Positions 6,168 to 8,529 of a stretch of 8,529 bases of DNA are shown here, one piece after another. Source of the DNA: Bacillota bacterium (lineage in GTDB: Bacteria > Bacillota > Clostridia > Oscillospirales > Ruminococcaceae); contig JAEZDF010000063.1 of NCBI GenBank assembly GCA_023429685.1, positions 1 to 8,529 of the forward strand, given 5' to 3'. The notes under the pieces are model-generated. The model ran no database searches and was not told the DNA's origin. It was given only the letters and a program-made list of their open reading frames with translations. The position numbers and the translations under genes are program-made. The number at the start of each line of letters is the position of its first letter. Within the stretch, counting starts at the first letter, position 1.

Positions 6168-8402
6168 ATGGCAAAGAATAAACAACCCGAAAAACAGAAA
6201 AATGCGTTATCTGATAACGCTTATATTGAAGGCGCAGGATTGGTTGTGGAGCAGCCCATAACCGAGACGCTCGAAAAGAACTATATGCCTTACGCGATGA
6301 GCGTAATCTTGTCGCGGGCAATACCCGAGATCGACGGCTTTAAACCCTCTCATCGAAAGATACTCTACACAATGTACAAAATGGGGCTGCTTACCGGTTC
6401 GCGTACCAAGTCCGCAAATATTGTGGGGCAGGTCATGCGCTTAAACCCCCATGGCGATGCGGCAATCTACGAAACAATGGTGCGCCTTTCGCGCGGTAAC
6501 CAGTCGCTGATTGTACCCTATGTTGACTCCAAGGGCAACTTTGGTAAGAGTTATTCGCGCGATATGGCGTATGCCGCCGCACGTTATACCGAGGCAAAGC
6601 TTGATAAGATATGCGCCGAGCTGTTCCGCGACATCGACCGCGATACGGTGGATTTTGTGGACAACTACGACAACACCACCAAGGAGCCGACGTTGCTTCC
6701 CACAACCTTTCCGACTGTTTTGGTCAACGCCAATATGGGTATTGCTGTCGGCATGGCAAGCTCCATCTGCCCGTTTAACCTAGCCGAGGTGTGCGAAACC
6801 ACCATCGCGCTGATGAAGGACGAGCACCACGACATCCTATCGACGTTAAAGGCTCCCGATTTCCCTACAGGTGGACTCATTTTGTACAATCGGGAGGAGC
6901 TCGCAAAGATATACGAAACCGGACGCGGCAGTGTTCGGGTACGCGCACGGTTTCAGTACGACAAATCCTCAAACTGCATAGAGATTACCGAGATTCCGCC
7001 TACCACGACGGTGGAAGCGATTATTGATAAGATTGTCGACCTCGTTAAGTCCGGCAAGATTCGCGAGATTTCCGACATCCGCGACGAAACCGACCTTTCG
7101 GGCTTAAAGATTGCCATCGACATTAAACGCGCCACTGACCCGGACAAGCTAATGCAAAAGCTATTTCGCATTACACCACTCGAGGACACGTTCTCTTGCA
7201 ACTTCAACGTGCTCGTGGGCGGCACACCGCGCGTGCTGGGGGTTCGTCAGCTTGCTTTGGAGTGGACGGCGTTTCGCACCGAATGTGTGAAGCGACGCGT
7301 GTATTACGAGCTGAAAAAGAAGAAAGAGAAGATGCACCTACTCAAGGGTCTTGCGAAGATTTTGCTCGATATTGACAAAGCGGTGCGCATTGTGCGCGAG
7401 ACCGAGGAGGAGACCGAGGTTGTTCCCAACCTGATGATCGGCTTTGGAATCGACGAAGTACAGGCGGATTATGTGGCGGAGATTAAGCTGCGTCACTTAA
7501 ATAGGGAGTACATCCTAAACCGCACCAAAGAGCTAGATCAGCTCCAAAAAGAAATCACCGATATGGAGGATATTCTCGCAAATCCCAAACGAATCGGGCG
7601 CATTATGATAGACGAGCTTTCCGAGGTGGCAAAAAAATACGGCGCGCCGCGCAAAAGCCTGATTGTGTTTGCAGACGATGAGCCGGAAGAGCCCGAAGAG
7701 GAGGACATTCCCGACTACCCCGTCCACCTGTTCTTTACCAGAGAAGGGTACTTTAAAAAGGTTACCCCGCAGTCGCTGCGCATGAGCGGTGAGCACAAGC
7801 TCAAAGAGGGCGACGAGGTTGTGATGCAAGGGGAGAGCACGAACTCCGCGGAGCTGCTGTTCTTCACCAATCGGTGCCAGGTATACAAGGCACGCGCCTG
7901 CGATTTTGAGGACACCAAGGTCAGCGTGCTGGGGGATTACATCCCCGCGAAGCTGGGCATGGACGAGGGCGAGTCCGTCGTGTTAATGGTTGTCACAAAG
8001 GACTTTTCGGGCTATATGTTGTTTTTCTATGAAAACGGTAAGCTCTCCAAGGTTCCGCTTGCAAGCTACCAGACCAAAACGCGCCGCAAGAAGCTGATTA
8101 ACGCCTACAGCGCAAAAGCCCCCGCCTGTGCGATACTGTTTACCCCACAGGATAGGGAGTATATGTTGACGAGCACGGCAGGACGTGTGCTGCTTGTGCA
8201 TTCCGGCGCGGTCGCAGAAAAGAGCACCAAGGATAATCAGGGCGTCTCGGTCATGATACTCAAGAAAGGGCATACCGTTGCTACGGTCAAGCCATTTGAG
8301 GAGCAGATGTTGGGTAATGCGCACCGTTTCCGCACAAAGACGTTACCCTCTGCAGGCGCGATCCCCAAGGAATCCGATCTTGGTGAACAACTCAGTTTTT
8401 AG
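6168..8402 (+). CDS. parC: Type IIA DNA topoisomerase subunit A, topoisomerase IV ParC-like
   Basis: A subunit of a type II topoisomerase: cleaves and rejoins DNA through a catalytic tyrosine. From the ATG at 6168 it is 744 aa. A Lys/Gln/Asn-rich extension of about 30 residues precedes the family core (YMPYAMSVILSRAIPE, 39-54). The winged-helix domain holds the quinolone-determining segment NPHGDAAIYE (93-102) and the catalytic pair R139-Y140 in AAARYTEAKL; I192 in GIAVGMA matches the DNA-intercalating Ile. Tower and coiled-coil regions follow (about 200-490). A very acidic linker (503-514) leads to a C-terminal beta-pinwheel domain (about 516-712) with degenerate blades and no GyrA box (QRRGGKG type), which favours topoisomerase IV-like activity over supercoiling. 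The residue matching E. coli GyrA S83/ParC S80 is A98, while acidic E102 is kept at the D87/E84 position. It pairs with the parE-like product at 3496. It lies 123 nt after the HXXEE gene and is probably in the same operon, behind a structured leader. Confidence 0.9.
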   Translation: MAKNKQPEKQKNALSDNAYIEGAGLVVEQPITETLEKNYMPYAMSVILSRAIPEIDGFKPSHRKILYTMYKMGLLTGSRTKSANIVGQVMRLNPHGDAAIYETMVRLSRGNQSLIVPYVDSKGNFGKSYSRDMAYAAARYTEAKLDKICAELFRDIDRDTVDFVDNYDNTTKEPTLLPTTFPTVLVNANMGIAVGMASSICPFNLAEVCETTIALMKDEHHDILSTLKAPDFPTGGLILYNREELAKIYETGRGSVRVRARFQYDKSSNCIEITEIPPTTTVEAIIDKIVDLVKSGKIREISDIRDETDLSGLKIAIDIKRATDPDKLMQKLFRITPLEDTFSCNFNVLVGGTPRVLGVRQLALEWTAFRTECVKRRVYYELKKKKEKMHLLKGLAKILLDIDKAVRIVRETEEETEVVPNLMIGFGIDEVQADYVAEIKLRHLNREYILNRTKELDQLQKEITDMEDILANPKRIGRIMIDELSEVAKKYGAPRKSLIVFADDEPEEPEEEDIPDYPVHLFFTREGYFKKVTPQSLRMSGEHKLKEGDEVVMQGESTNSAELLFFTNRCQVYKARACDFEDTKVSVLGDYIPAKLGMDEGESVVLMVVTKDFSGYMLFFYENGKLSKVPLASYQTKTRRKKLINAYSAKAPACAILFTPQDREYMLTSTAGRVLLVHSGAVAEKSTKDNQGVSVMILKKGHTVATVKPFEEQMLGNAHRFRTKTLPSAGAIPKESDLGEQLSF

Positions 8403-8407
8403 CGCAC

Positions 8408-8440
8408 AAAAAACGGGCAGCATCACCAGAATGCTGCCCG
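8408..8440. terminator. Strong hairpin after the parC-like gene, T tract on the minus strand
   Basis: CGGGCAGCAT (8414-8423) and ATGCTGCCCG (8431-8440) form a perfect 10-bp stem with a 7-nt loop, beginning 11 nt after the parC-like stop. It is preceded by AAAAAA (8408-8413), so read from the minus strand it is a textbook terminator with TTTTTT. No T run follows on the plus strand, so termination of the topoisomerase operon here is plausible but less certain. The layout suits a shared terminator between convergent genes. Confidence 0.8.
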
Positions 8441-8455
8441 AACGATAATCATATC

Positions 8456-8529
8456 TCAGTATGCATTATACCTATCATGCAAACGCTTGACCTTGCATAC
8501 CGCAGTCACAACTATCGTGTTATTATTAT
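8456..8529 (-). CDS. Possible C-terminal end of a convergent minus-strand gene (partial)
   Basis: On the minus strand one frame is open from the window edge for 23 codons (NNNTIVVTAVCKVKRLHDRY, then NAY) and stops with TGA at 8456-8458. The minus-strand terminator at 8414-8440 starts 15 nt further on, a usual distance for a gene end, and this is the main support. The other two minus-strand frames contain stops early. The open stretch is short enough to occur by chance, and I recognise no family in it. Confidence 0.35.
   Translation of the reverse strand, partial: NNNTIVVTAVCKVKRLHDRYNAY

Noticed and set aside
3496..8402. The topoisomerase pair as the main gyrase (gyrB/gyrA)
   Set aside because: The A subunit lacks a GyrA box, and the B subunit motifs are divergent; no dnaA, dnaN or recF neighbours are seen. 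A topoisomerase IV-like call fits better, though not proven.

Overview
The window is about 50% G+C and reads like a stretch of a clostridial chromosome, probably Clostridia of the Oscillospirales/Ruminococcaceae type. This is an inference from the strong purine-rich ribosome binding sites, a sigma-A style promoter, a LiaF-family membrane protein and a divergent clostridial-type second type IIA topoisomerase. Apart from a possible gene tail at the right edge, all genes are on the plus strand. No rRNA, tRNA, CRISPR array, insertion sequence or prophage gene is visible.

Layout. (1) 18-2027: complete ftsH, encoding the membrane-anchored AAA+ zinc protease, closed by an intrinsic terminator (2047-2081). 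(2) 2082-2239: intergenic region with a near-consensus sigma-A promoter (TTTACA, 17 nt, TATAAT) and a short leader whose ends are complementary. (3) 2240-2704: small GNAT acetyltransferase. (4) 2736-3440: LiaF-like four-helix membrane protein with a C-terminal beta-repeat domain. (5) 3496-5478: ParE/GyrB-like topoisomerase ATPase/TOPRIM subunit. (6) 5475-6044: HXXEE-family integral membrane protein that overlaps the previous gene by 4 nt. (7) 6045-6167: structured leader with several inverted repeats. (8) 6168-8402: ParC/GyrA-like topoisomerase cleavage subunit. (9) 8414-8440: strong hairpin with its T tract on the minus strand. (10) 8456-8529: possible 3' end of a convergent minus-strand gene.

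Gene spacing (31, 55, -4 and 123 nt) and the lack of any plus-strand terminator between 2240 and 8402 suggest one long transcription unit running from the 2128-2156 promoter through both topoisomerase subunits. The 3496 and 6168 products together would form a heterotetrameric topoisomerase. The A subunit has no GyrA box, so topoisomerase IV-like decatenation or relaxation is more likely than negative supercoiling. The most unusual points are the HXXEE membrane protein translationally coupled between the two subunits, the divergent ATPase motifs of the B subunit (an Asn where GyrB/ParE have His in GGLHGVG), and an Ala at the quinolone-binding Ser of the A subunit. Most of the window is otherwise housekeeping, and I see no clear sign of a wholly new system.
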